This document shows positions 41,713-50,376 of a stretch of DNA of 63,703 bases, one piece after another. Position 1 is the first letter of the stretch. The number at the start of each line of letters is the position of its first letter. The stretch comes from Bacteroidaceae bacterium. GTDB taxonomy: Bacteria; Bacteroidota; Bacteroidia; Bacteroidales; Bacteroidaceae. The notes under the pieces are model-generated. The model saw only the letters and a program-made list of their open reading frames with translations, ran no database searches and was not told the origin of the DNA. Made by a program: the position numbers and the translations under genes. Where the stretch lies: NCBI GenBank assembly GCA_017428785.1, contig JAFRQD010000042.1, positions 1 through 63,703 on the forward strand. Direction: 5' to 3'.

Positions 41713-43128
41713 ATGGCAAACCTCAAAGCTCTGGCCAAAGACACGGCCATCTACGGGCTCTCGAGCATCGTGGGCCGCTTCCTCAACTACCTGCTCGTGC
41801 CGCTCTACACGCACTACATGCCCAAGGCGTCCGGCGACTATGGCGTGAACACGAACATGTATGCGTACACCGCTTTGTTCTTCGCCATCCTGACATTCGG
41901 CATGGAGACGACGCTCTTCCGGTTCGCCAACGACGACAACGAGCAGCCCGACACCGTCTTCTCCACCGGCTTCACTATGGTGGGGAGCCTGACGGCTGTC
42001 TTCCTCCTGCTTGTCTTCGGCTTCATCGGCCCCATTGCCGGCTATCTCGGATATGCCGAGCACCCGGAATACCTGCTGATGATGGCTTCGGTTGTTGCCT
42101 TGGATGCCCTGCAGGCTCTGCCTTTCTGCTTCCTGCGTTTCCATCACCGCCCCATTCGCTTCATGTCGCTGAAGATGCTGTTCATCTTCCTAAACATCTC
42201 GCTCAACGTCGTCTTCTTCGTCCTGCTCGGCAAGACATCCGTCTTCTATGTCTTCTTCATAAACCTGCTCTGCACGGGCTTCATCACATTCTTTTTCATC
42301 CCCGACCTTGTCAAGATACACTGGCACTTCGACGGAAAGCTCCTGCGAAAGATGCTTTCCTACTCGTGGCCGATTCTCATATTGAGCGTGATGGGAATCC
42401 TGAACCAGGTGGCCGACAAGATTCTCTTCCCGAAGGTCTATCCCGACGAGGCTCAGGCGAATGTTGAGCTGGGCGTCTATGGGAGCTGCGTGAAGATAGC
42501 GATGATTATGGCGATGATAACCCAGGCGTTCCGTTTCGCCTACGAGCCCATCGTCTTCGCCAAGTCGAAGGATGCCGACAAGAACGAGTACTATGCCCTC
42601 GGCATGAAGTATTTCATCATCTTCACCCTGCTGGCCTTCCTCGGCGTGATGGGATACTTGCCCATCCTGCGCTACATGGTCGGCTCCGACTACTGGGAGG
42701 GATTGCGGGTCATCCCCATCGTGATGGCGGCAGAGATCATGATGGGCATCTTCTTCAACCTGTCGTTCTGGTACAAGCTCATCGACAAAACCATCTATGG
42801 AGCCCTGTTCTCCATGGCAGGCTGCATAGCGCTCCTTGCCGTCAACCTGTGGGGCATACCCCGATACAGCTACATGGCCTGTGCCTGGGGCGGTGTGGCA
42901 GGATACGGCACAGCGATGCTCCTGAGCTATTTCGTGGGGCAACGCATCAACCCCATCCCCTACCCGATGCGCTCGATAGCTGCCTACATCGTCATCGCCG
43001 CCCTGTTCTATTTGGTGATGACGCTCGTTCCGGAGGCATGGCCCGTATGGATTTACATTGCCGTCAGCACGGTGCTCTGCCTCACCTTCGCTGCCATAAT
43101 CTATTGGCGCGAGTTAAGGAAACACTGA
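41713..43128 (+). CDS. Polysaccharide flippase (Wzx / MATE-like oligosaccharide exporter)
   Basis: 471 residues with 12-14 membrane helices. The N-terminus (AKDTAIYGLSSIVGRFLNYLLVPLYTHYM) is the usual start of Bacteroidetes lipopolysaccharide and capsule flippases (polysaccharide biosynthesis protein family). It moves undecaprenol-linked glycans across the inner membrane. No glycosyltransferases flank it, so it is an orphan here. A 21-bp repeat array begins 42 bases after the stop. Confidence 0.87.
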   Translation: MANLKALAKDTAIYGLSSIVGRFLNYLLVPLYTHYMPKASGDYGVNTNMYAYTALFFAILTFGMETTLFRFANDDNEQPDTVFSTGFTMVGSLTAVFLLLVFGFIGPIAGYLGYAEHPEYLLMMASVVALDALQALPFCFLRFHHRPIRFMSLKMLFIFLNISLNVVFFVLLGKTSVFYVFFINLLCTGFITFFFIPDLVKIHWHFDGKLLRKMLSYSWPILILSVMGILNQVADKILFPKVYPDEAQANVELGVYGSCVKIAMIMAMITQAFRFAYEPIVFAKSKDADKNEYYALGMKYFIIFTLLAFLGVMGYLPILRYMVGSDYWEGLRVIPIVMAAEIMMGIFFNLSFWYKLIDKTIYGALFSMAGCIALLAVNLWGIPRYSYMACAWGGVAGYGTAMLLSYFVGQRINPIPYPMRSIAAYIVIAALFYLVMTLVPEAWPVWIYIAVSTVLCLTFAAIIYWRELRKH

Positions 43129-43169
43129 CGGCGCAGCCGGATAAATGTCTTTCCGGCCGTCACGGACTT

Positions 43170-43253
43170 GATACGCAAGCTGCGTATGTAGAAACACAAC
43201 TTGCGTCTGCAGAAACGCAGCCTGCATTTGTAGATACGCAGGCTGCGTTTTCA
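43170..43253. repeat. 21-bp-period repeat array, ACGCAGSCTGCGT family, four units
   Basis: Units start at 43170, 43191, 43212 and 43233, each 21 bp (GATACGCAAGCTGCGT type). They share their core with the array at 9698-9781. The near-palindromic cores could form small hairpins at the end of the xth-flippase transcript. Confidence 0.92.
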
Positions 43254-43332
43254 GATTTTTGCGCGGAGGAACAAAGAATGCCGCCTGCTAAAAGGGCATA
43301 ACAGGCAGCAGGTATTCGAAAAGCCTCCCGCG

Positions 43333-45858
43333 TCACTCCATCAGGATAATCTTCCGCAGCGCGTCCATCAGCTGGTCGGCCAGGCCGATGCTATAGCCTT
43401 GGCGGAACCATACGACACGGTTGAAGGTGTCGCAGAGCATGAGGATGGGCAGTTCCTCGCTGCCTCGCGTAAGCTCCTGGATGTGCATCGCCTCGATGGT
43501 CGCAGGGTCGGCCACACCGAAGAGCACGTTGCTCGGCAGGTCGTCGAACTCCTTGCGGTCGAATTTGGCATAGTCCTCCTGGCTCTCGAAGAGCATGAGG
43601 TAGCACTGCGACCACTGCGAGATATGGATGTTGGCAGCCTCCATGTCGTGGAGGAGGTGCATGCTCGGCTCGTGACCGCTGCGGATGAGGGCAATCATAT
43701 AGAAGCCCCGTCCAGTCGTTTCGAGTATCTTCTTGTGCACTCCCTTTACATTGGTGAAGTATTGCTCGCAGTCGAAATTGCCAATGACGTGCAGGTGCTC
43801 GTCGTCCGCACGCAGGCGGAGTTGTTCCGTTTGCTGCTGTTCTGCAGCGACATTGAAGATGTCGAGATTGGCCCACACACCGCCGTTTGCCAGACGCGTG
43901 CCGCTGAGGAGCATGTACTGGCCTGCATCAACCTGCACGCCGTCCTTGAAGGTGTCCTTCCATGTCGCGTTCTCCGGGAACTCCTGCAACTGCGGACGAC
44001 CGTCCACGATGCGTGAAAGCGCGAATTGCGAATAGTAGGAGGGGTTCTCCTTGACAGCCTGGTCGGTGTAGGAGAGGCGAAGAAGCCCCCTCCCCTCGTT
44101 TGGGGAGCAAGGGGCAAGGGGCAGGGAGCAAGAGGATTGATTGTTCGGGAAGGAGCTATTTGTATCCTCCTGCTCCTTGCCTCTTGCTCCTTGCCCCCAT
44201 AATTCAAGTCGGCCCGTCACCTCGTCGATGCGTGCGGGGATGCCTATGCTGCGGGCCGCCGACACGAGGAAGATGTCGCGGCTGTGGGCGTCGCACGTCC
44301 GATGCCTCAGCACGCTGAGCGGGCTCATGCAGAGATGCTGCGGATTGCGTGTGTCGTCCACCGTGATGCTATCCTTCACCCACTGCTGAAGTTGCTCTGC
44401 CGTCATGCCTCGGAAGTATTCGGAAAGCGTCTTGCGATATGGCGTCAGGCGTTCGTTGGCCACACGCGGTCTGAGGACAGCATTGCCGTTCCCCTCTCCA
44501 TTGGAGGGGACGGGGGAGGCTGCCACATCCATCAGCACATCGAGCGTGACGTCGCGATAGTCTTTCTTTGACAACGTGGCGAGGATGTCGTCTGCCAGTT
44601 TCTTGTCGGGACAGTTCTTCCTGAAGGCCTCGATGGTCCGCCAGTTAGCCCGAGCCAGGGCTTCCGGGCTGTTGGGCTCTGCATTCGGGCAGAAGGCCTG
44701 CTTCATGTAGGCGATGCGGATGCTGTCCTCCTGAGCAAGACGATCCTGGTTGGCGCGCTTTGCTTCGATACTCACCTCCGGCTTGCTGTCCTTGCCAAAA
44801 GGCGGCACCAGGTCGAGCTCGAGGGAAGCGGTATAGGTGCTGTCCTTGTCCATGACCACAGTTGCCAGCGCATCTTTGCCCACGCTCACCTTCTTGAAGC
44901 CGAACTTGCCGCCCTTGCTTGCCCATACGATAAGGTCGCCCATGCCGCAGGTCAGCGAGGACTTGCCCGTCACGTCGCTCTGCTTGGTGGCAATCGGGTA
45001 CAGCTCGGCATAGTTGTAGAGGCGGTAATCGACCGTTGCGCCCTCGACAGGAAGGCTGTCCTCGCTCAGCACGGTCACTATGACCGAGGCGACATCTACA
45101 TAGTTCTTCGTGACGTTTATCTCCGTATAGCACGCCGTCTTGCTCATCACCTCCTCGGGTCCTGTATAGTCCCCAAAGGCTTTCGTGTGCATGAGCATGC
45201 CTCTGCTGGCCGGCTCGTTGAACCATGCAAGGTTCAGCAGGGGCTCGGGCTCGCAAGCGCCAAGGAAGTACCATATCCCATCAACCCAGGCTTCCACCCA
45301 GGCATGGTTGTCGTCGGTGTGTGCCCAGCGAGGCGTATAGACCTGTCGGGCAGGGATGCCGATAGTGCGGAGGGCAGTGACAGTGAAGGTGCTCTCTTCT
45401 CCGCAACGCCCAATGGCAGAGCGCAGTGTGTTCATCGGGGAAGAGGTCCGGCTGTCACTTGGCTGGTAAGAGACGTGCTCGTGGCACCAATGGTTCACCT
45501 CAAGCACGGCCGCATACATCGACTTGCCCTTCACCCTCTCCTTCAGCTCGTCATAATAGACAATGCGGAAGGAATCGAGGTCCTCGTTGTTGACGCGCAA
45601 AGGGAGCACAAAGTGGCGCCACTCGCGCCCCGGCACCTTCTCGCCCCAAGGCATCTCGTGGCGTGCCTTCACCGCTACCTTTACATTGGCCTCCCAGAAC
45701 TCGCGAGAGTAATCCACGCTGTCGGGCAACGGCATTCCCGCATAAAGGAAGTCCAACGCATCCTGTTCTTCCCGGCCTCTGTCGGTGCAGGCAGCCATAA
45801 ACGCAAAGAGCCCCGCAACGAGGGCTCCCTGCAATATCATTCTTGCTTTATTCTGCAT
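43333..45858 (-). CDS. Transglutaminase-domain lipoprotein with thioredoxin-like C-terminal region
   Basis: 841 residues. The lipobox ends at Cys24 (FMAAC). The transglutaminase-like core has Cys152 in GRCGEESTF and His185 in DDNHAWVEAWVDG. Middle domains include a beta-sandwich (VTVLSEDSLPVEGATVDYRLYN). The C-terminus (PILMLCDTFNRVVWFRQGYSIGLADQL) looks thioredoxin-like but has no CxxC. Repeat DNA at 44084-44200 and about 44490-44522 adds low-complexity inserts (SSCSLPLAPCSPNEGRG, SPVPSNGEGNGN). It overlaps the GH125 gene by 11 bases, so it belongs to the alpha-mannosidase operon. Such proteins in Bacteroidetes glycan loci may act as proteases or peptide-glycan cross-linkers; no activity is shown here. 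Confidence 0.82.
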   Translation of the reverse strand: MQNKARMILQGALVAGLFAFMAACTDRGREEQDALDFLYAGMPLPDSVDYSREFWEANVKVAVKARHEMPWGEKVPGREWRHFVLPLRVNNEDLDSFRIVYYDELKERVKGKSMYAAVLEVNHWCHEHVSYQPSDSRTSSPMNTLRSAIGRCGEESTFTVTALRTIGIPARQVYTPRWAHTDDNHAWVEAWVDGIWYFLGACEPEPLLNLAWFNEPASRGMLMHTKAFGDYTGPEEVMSKTACYTEINVTKNYVDVASVIVTVLSEDSLPVEGATVDYRLYNYAELYPIATKQSDVTGKSSLTCGMGDLIVWASKGGKFGFKKVSVGKDALATVVMDKDSTYTASLELDLVPPFGKDSKPEVSIEAKRANQDRLAQEDSIRIAYMKQAFCPNAEPNSPEALARANWRTIEAFRKNCPDKKLADDILATLSKKDYRDVTLDVLMDVAASPVPSNGEGNGNAVLRPRVANERLTPYRKTLSEYFRGMTAEQLQQWVKDSITVDDTRNPQHLCMSPLSVLRHRTCDAHSRDIFLVSAARSIGIPARIDEVTGRLELWGQGARGKEQEDTNSSFPNNQSSCSLPLAPCSPNEGRGLLRLSYTDQAVKENPSYYSQFALSRIVDGRPQLQEFPENATWKDTFKDGVQVDAGQYMLLSGTRLANGGVWANLDIFNVAAEQQQTEQLRLRADDEHLHVIGNFDCEQYFTNVKGVHKKILETTGRGFYMIALIRSGHEPSMHLLHDMEAANIHISQWSQCYLMLFESQEDYAKFDRKEFDDLPSNVLFGVADPATIEAMHIQELTRGSEELPILMLCDTFNRVVWFRQGYSIGLADQLMDALRKIILME
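44084..44200. repeat. In-frame inverted repeats (CCCCTCCCC and GGAGCAAGGGGC families) in the transglutaminase gene
   Basis: A CCCCCTCCCCTCGTTTGGGGAG hairpin-type element overlaps a pair of GGGAGCAAG / CTTGCTCC words at about 44104-44136 and 44168-44198 that are inverted relative to each other. A related CCCCTCTCCATTGGAGGGG element is at 44490-44522. All keep the frame open. Confidence 0.75.
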
Positions 45859-47275
45859 ACATATCTACAATAAGCTCGCCGAAAAGCGTGTTAGCCCAAG
45901 CAAACCATGAACGCGTGAAGTCCTTGGCATCGTCCTTGTTGAAGGACTCGTGCATGAAGCCTGTGTCGCCATCCGTCTTCAGTATCTCCTGCACACACCA
46001 CTCCTTCTCCGCACGGTCGTTGGTCGTGAAGGCCTTCATCACCAGAGACATGGGCCAAGGCTTGTTCAGGCCGCAATGAGGACCGCCGATGCCTTCGCCT
46101 GCCTTGCCCTTGAAGAAGTAAGGATTGTCCTCACTCCATACGAAGCGACGAGTGTTCTGGTAGATGGGATCGTCGATGGCCACGTCGGTCAGATAAGGCA
46201 GACAGAGCAGGCTGGGCGCATTGCTGTCGTCCATCAGGAGGGCCGAGCCGTAGCCATCCACCTCGAACGCATATATCTTACCATACTTGGGGTGCTCCAC
46301 AACGGCGTACTTCTCCAAAGCCTCTTCCACCTGCGTTGCCATGCGGCGGCAGTCGCTTGCCAGGCCGTATTCCTTGTTCACATCGTTCAGGATGATGGCT
46401 GCCTTGCGCAGCACGCTTACTGCAAAGAAGTTGCTGGGCACGAGGTAAGGGAAGATGGTGCTGTCGTCGCTAGGACGGAAGGCACTGGCAATCAGTCCGC
46501 AGGGCTTGCCGGGATGGCCGTAGCCTCGGTTGGAGCGTGTGTCGTGCAAGGCCTCGGTCTTGCGTGTGAAACGGTAGTTCGTGATTGGACCGTTCCAGTT
46601 CTGCTGGTCCTGGAAGACGCGCAGTATCTCGCGGATGGCCTTAGTCCATTTCTCGTCGAAGATGCTGGTGTCGCCCGTCTTCTGCCAATAAGCATACGCC
46701 AGACGCAAAGGATAGCAGAGCGAGTCAATCTCGTATTTGCGCTCGTGGAGTTCCTTCTTCATGGCTGTATTGTCCGACATCCAGTGGCCGTTCTCGATGG
46801 CTTTGATGTTGAAGGCATTGGCATACGGGTCGATAAGGATGCAGGCCAGCTGACGGCGGATGACGCCGCGGATGAGGTGGCGCAGGGGCTCGTCCTGGTT
46901 CACATAGCGCAGATAGGGCCACACCTGTGCGGCACTGTCGCGAAGCCACATAGCTTCGATGTCGCCGGTGATGACAAAGGTGTCGTCGTCGCCGCTCTCA
47001 TTGCTGTACCATACTGTTGTGTCGAGTGTGTTGGGGAAGCAGTTGACGAACATCCAATAGAGCTTTGGGTTGATGGCCGTAAGCTTTTGCTTGAGGTCGA
47101 GTATCTGCTTCTCGATGGCTTCACTGCGGAAGAGGCGGTCCTTCTCGGTAGGACGCAGATCCTTGATGGTGCTTTGTACTGCCACTTGCTGCTTCTTGGC
47201 AGGTTCGGGCATGGTGGAGACTGCCATGGCACTTGCAGGGACAGCCAAAAGGAGGAGGATGATTAGCTTTTTCAT
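45848..47275 (-). CDS. GH125 exo-alpha-1,6-mannosidase, exported
   Basis: 475 residues with signal peptide MKKLIILLLLAVPASAMA. The (alpha/alpha)6 toroid has the typical motifs VNCFPNTLDTTV, ITGDIEAMWLRDSAAQVWPYL, GHPGKPCGLIASAFRPSDDSTIFPYLVPSNFFA and EGIGGPHCGLNKPWPMSLVMKAF. GH125 enzymes remove alpha-1,6-linked mannose by inversion. It lies between GH92 and the transglutaminase gene and probably acts on host N-glycans or yeast mannan. Confidence 0.93.
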   Translation of the reverse strand: MKKLIILLLLAVPASAMAVSTMPEPAKKQQVAVQSTIKDLRPTEKDRLFRSEAIEKQILDLKQKLTAINPKLYWMFVNCFPNTLDTTVWYSNESGDDDTFVITGDIEAMWLRDSAAQVWPYLRYVNQDEPLRHLIRGVIRRQLACILIDPYANAFNIKAIENGHWMSDNTAMKKELHERKYEIDSLCYPLRLAYAYWQKTGDTSIFDEKWTKAIREILRVFQDQQNWNGPITNYRFTRKTEALHDTRSNRGYGHPGKPCGLIASAFRPSDDSTIFPYLVPSNFFAVSVLRKAAIILNDVNKEYGLASDCRRMATQVEEALEKYAVVEHPKYGKIYAFEVDGYGSALLMDDSNAPSLLCLPYLTDVAIDDPIYQNTRRFVWSEDNPYFFKGKAGEGIGGPHCGLNKPWPMSLVMKAFTTNDRAEKEWCVQEILKTDGDTGFMHESFNKDDAKDFTRSWFAWANTLFGELIVDMYAE

Positions 47276-47310
47276 ATTGTTATTTCGTTATTACATTATG
47301 TCGTTATTCC

Positions 47311-47346
47311 GATTGTCTCCTCCCTTCTGGGGAGGCTGGGAGGGGC
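47311..47346. repeat. Palindromic CCTCCC repeat between GH125 and GH92
   Basis: CCTCCCTTCTGGGGAGG followed by CTGGGAGGGGC belongs to the same dispersed family as those inside the sigma factor, isomerase and transglutaminase genes; here it lies in a gene gap. It may act as an intergenic hairpin. Confidence 0.65.
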
Positions 47347-47348
47347 TT

Positions 47349-49511
47349 TTATTTCGTCATATAGACGTCGAGTGTGCCGCCGGCCATGATTTGCTCGTGG
47401 GTGATGGTGGTGCCCTTGAGCTGTTTGCCGTTCAGCACATACTTCTTGACATAGATGGCTTTGTCGCTGCCGCCGTGGGTGCGGATGGTGAAGGTCTTGC
47501 CGTCGCCGACTGGGATGACGGCTTCTTCCACGATGGGCGAGCCGAGCTGATAGACGCCGCCGCAGGGCTCCACCTGATAGAAGCCGAGGGCTGAGAGGAT
47601 GTACCAGGCGGACATCTGACCGACGTCCTCGTTGCCGCAAAGTCCTGCCGGCTGGTCGGTGTAGAGCTCGTCCATGACCTGACGGAGCCACTTCTGGGCT
47701 TTGCGAGGCTGGCCTACATAGTTATACATGTAGAGGATGTGGTGGCTGGGTTCGTTGCCGTGGGCATACTGTCCGATGAGGCCGGAGATGTCGGGGGCTG
47801 CGCCTGCACCCAGGTCGCTGCTGGCCGCCAAGAGGTCGTCGAGGCGCTTCTCGAGTGCCTTGTCGCCGCCCATCACTTCTGCCAGGCCCTTCACATCATG
47901 AGGCACGAGGAAGGTGTACTGCCAGGGATTGCCCTCGGTATAGTCACGTGTCTGCTGATTGGGGTTGAAGTTGGGGGGCAGGGGACGGAACTCGCCCTTC
48001 ATGTCGAGGGCGCGCATCACGTTGACGCGGCGGTCGTAGAGCCTCTTGTAGTTCATGCTGATGTTGTAGAAACGGATGCTGTCCTCCTTATGGCCGAGCT
48101 TTCCGGCGAGCTGAGCGGCTGCCCAGGAAGCGATGTAGTACTCCATGCTCTTGCCGATGACCTCGCTCTCGCGACCGTCGTAGGGCAGGTAGCCGAGCTC
48201 TGCCAGATAGTCCTTACCGCGGAGAGGCACACGCCGCATCTTGGCATATTCTGTGGGGAGCATGCTGGCGCAAACGGCCTCGTACGCCTCGTCGATGTCG
48301 ATGTCGGCAGCCTCGCCCTTGAGGATGATGTCGGCAAGGACGGGCACAGCAGGCTCGCCCACCATGCAATAGGTGTCGTTGCTGACCAGGTGCCATACGG
48401 GCAGTTCGCCCCACTCACGGTAGATGGCGAGCATTGTCTTGGCATAGTCGCGCATGCGGTCGGGCATGATGATGGTGGCCAGAGGATGAGCGGCACGATA
48501 GGTGTCCCAAAGGCTCCAGGTGGTGAGCGTATTGTAGTCGGCTCCGCGATGCACCTTGAAGTCGGCGCCCATGTAGTCGCCCGTCACGTCGCACCAGAGC
48601 TGGGGCGCCACCATGTAGTGATACATAGCGGTATAGAAGATGGTGCGTTCACGCTCGGTGCGGAACGTGGCCTGGATGCGGGAGAGCTGCTTGTCCCAAG
48701 CCTCTTTGGCAGCATTGGCAACAGCCTCGAAGTCCCAGACTTCGCCCTGTTCGGCATTCAGGTTGAGCATGGCATTGGCCTCGCTGGTGGGCGAGATGGC
48801 CACCTTGACCATCACATCGTCGCCGGGGCCCACCTCGAAGGTCGCCACACCGTACTTGGCGTCCGGGCCCTCGCTCAGCCAGTAATGCATCGGCTTGCTG
48901 AACTTCATGCAGAAATAGACAATCTGGTCGCTTGCCCAGCCGCGGCTGCGACGATAGCCAAGCAGCGTGTTCTCGTCGACGGGAACGGCACGCGTATCAG
49001 TAGCCTGGTCGCCGATCGTGTTCTCCAGGTCCACCACGATGCGGGCATTGTTGCTGCCCTTCGGATAAGTGAAGCGATAGAGAGCCGTACGCTCCGTAGC
49101 CGTCACCTCGGCCCTGATGTGGAAACGGTCGAGCATGACGCTGTAGAAGCCAGGCCCCATGGACTCCGTCTCATGCCTGTATTCGCTGGCAAGCCCCTCG
49201 CGCGTGAGCTCCACGTCGCCATAAGCAGGCATCAGCCCGATGTCGGCAAGGTCGGCACAACCGCAACCGCTGAGGTGCATCTGGCCGAAGCCGATAATCT
49301 TCTTGCCACTCTCATGATAGCCGGAGCACCAGTCCCAGCCCGTCTCGAGCTGCGTAGGGCCGGCATTCACCATGCCGAAAGGCACATTGGCACCCACGAA
49401 GACATGGCCGTGGTCGCCCGTACCGATTCTCGGGTCAACATACTGTGCATAGTTTTCGGCCTGTGCCGTAGCGGCAAACAAAAGGCCGACGAAAAGGAGT
49501 TTCGTTTTCAT
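47349..49511 (-). CDS. GH92 alpha-mannosidase, exported
   Basis: 720 residues with a signal peptide (MKTKLLFVGLLFAATAQA). The N-terminal beta-sandwich begins YVDPRIGTGDHGHVFVGANVPFGMV. The catalytic domain has YHESGKKIIGFGQMHLSGCGCADLADIGLMP, WSLWDTYRAAHPLATI and the late GLCGNEDVGQMSAWYILSALGFY, which includes the catalytic Glu/Asp region. GH92 enzymes are calcium-dependent inverting exo-alpha-mannosidases (1,2 / 1,3 / 1,4 / 1,6, depending on subfamily). It leads the GH92-GH125-transglutaminase operon; a TAACTTTG box lies at 49543-49550. Confidence 0.94.
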   Translation of the reverse strand: MKTKLLFVGLLFAATAQAENYAQYVDPRIGTGDHGHVFVGANVPFGMVNAGPTQLETGWDWCSGYHESGKKIIGFGQMHLSGCGCADLADIGLMPAYGDVELTREGLASEYRHETESMGPGFYSVMLDRFHIRAEVTATERTALYRFTYPKGSNNARIVVDLENTIGDQATDTRAVPVDENTLLGYRRSRGWASDQIVYFCMKFSKPMHYWLSEGPDAKYGVATFEVGPGDDVMVKVAISPTSEANAMLNLNAEQGEVWDFEAVANAAKEAWDKQLSRIQATFRTERERTIFYTAMYHYMVAPQLWCDVTGDYMGADFKVHRGADYNTLTTWSLWDTYRAAHPLATIIMPDRMRDYAKTMLAIYREWGELPVWHLVSNDTYCMVGEPAVPVLADIILKGEAADIDIDEAYEAVCASMLPTEYAKMRRVPLRGKDYLAELGYLPYDGRESEVIGKSMEYYIASWAAAQLAGKLGHKEDSIRFYNISMNYKRLYDRRVNVMRALDMKGEFRPLPPNFNPNQQTRDYTEGNPWQYTFLVPHDVKGLAEVMGGDKALEKRLDDLLAASSDLGAGAAPDISGLIGQYAHGNEPSHHILYMYNYVGQPRKAQKWLRQVMDELYTDQPAGLCGNEDVGQMSAWYILSALGFYQVEPCGGVYQLGSPIVEEAVIPVGDGKTFTIRTHGGSDKAIYVKKYVLNGKQLKGTTITHEQIMAGGTLDVYMTK

Positions 49512-49542
49512 TGTCTGTTTGTTTAATTTGCGAAATCTGCCG

Positions 49543-49550
49543 CAAAGTTA
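49543..49550 (-). promoter_or_regulatory. Candidate -7 box (TAACTTTG) for the alpha-mannosidase operon
   Basis: TAACTTTG on the minus strand, about 32 bases before the GH92 ATG. Confidence 0.6.
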
Positions 49551-49658
49551 CGCAAAAAAGGCGAAATGCCCAAGCCTACCGCACAAAAACTAAAGAAAAA
49601 TGTATCAGCAACGGCTAATCCCCGTCCAGATACCCACAACCAGGACACTGCAAAAAAC

Positions 49659-50023
49659 TTTACAAAAAAACTGCCATTCCATCGGGAAAACCATCAGGGC
49701 GCATGGGGTGTTTCCAAACGCCGCACAGGGTGTTTCCAAACGCCGCACGCGGAAATGGCCAACGCCGCACGCGAAGTTTGCAATCGCCGCACGGGGAATT
49801 GACCGACGCCGGCAGCCGAAAATCACACAAAAACCGGCAAAAACAGCTTATTTTGCAAGGCGGAGATGTCAATTCCGCACCATTCGGCCTCAAATCCACA
49901 ATTTCAACAACCTGATTATCACCGGAAATTCGATTTAAGCGCGTTTCTCGCCTTCGAGGCTACAAAGTGCCACAAAGCAAAAAAAACGCCGCCAGAGAAG
50001 GCTCCCTCCGAAAAAAGTTTACA
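49659..50023. repeat. Composite noncoding element, copy 3 (22-bp array + TTCGATTTAAGC core)
   Basis: TTTACA at 49659; GC-rich units at 49695, 49717, 49739, 49761, 49783 and 49805, all 22 bp apart; TTCGATTTAAGC at 49929-49940; AAAGTGCCAC at 49964; GCCGCCAG at 49988; TTTACA at 50018. From the unit at 49739 the spacing to the core is 190, identical to copy 1. It fills most of the 865-base gap between divergent genes. Confidence 0.82.
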
Positions 50024-50263
50024 TTTCACAGCATTCCTCCCGCACAACAGACGAGAGGAGGGAAACAGACATCCCGGCCTCTCGCCGAAGCAGGCGGAAA
50101 GCGAAACAAAGCGTGCGGCACACCAAATTCAAACTCTTCTGCGCCATTTTATAACGCATTCGCACAGGATAGTAGTATTCATTTAACAAGCCACGGCCAC
50201 ATCATGCGACTTTCGCAGCAAAAAAGAATGCGGGATAAGATATTTCTATTACTTTTGATTTAT

Positions 50264-50290
50264 ACTTTTCACACTTTTTTTATAATTTTG
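50264..50290 (+). promoter_or_regulatory. Candidate promoter for the GLUG surface protein (TTTG ... TAATTTTG)
   Basis: TAATTTTG at 50283-50290 with TTTG at 50264-50267, 15 bases before it (shorter than the usual 19-21). The ATG follows after about 86 A/T-rich bases. Confidence 0.45.
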
Positions 50291-50376
50291 CCTTCAAAAT
50301 ATATGCGCACGCGCATGTATATAATTAAGGAAACTACACACACTATCATCTATTATCTAACTAAACCCACAAACAA

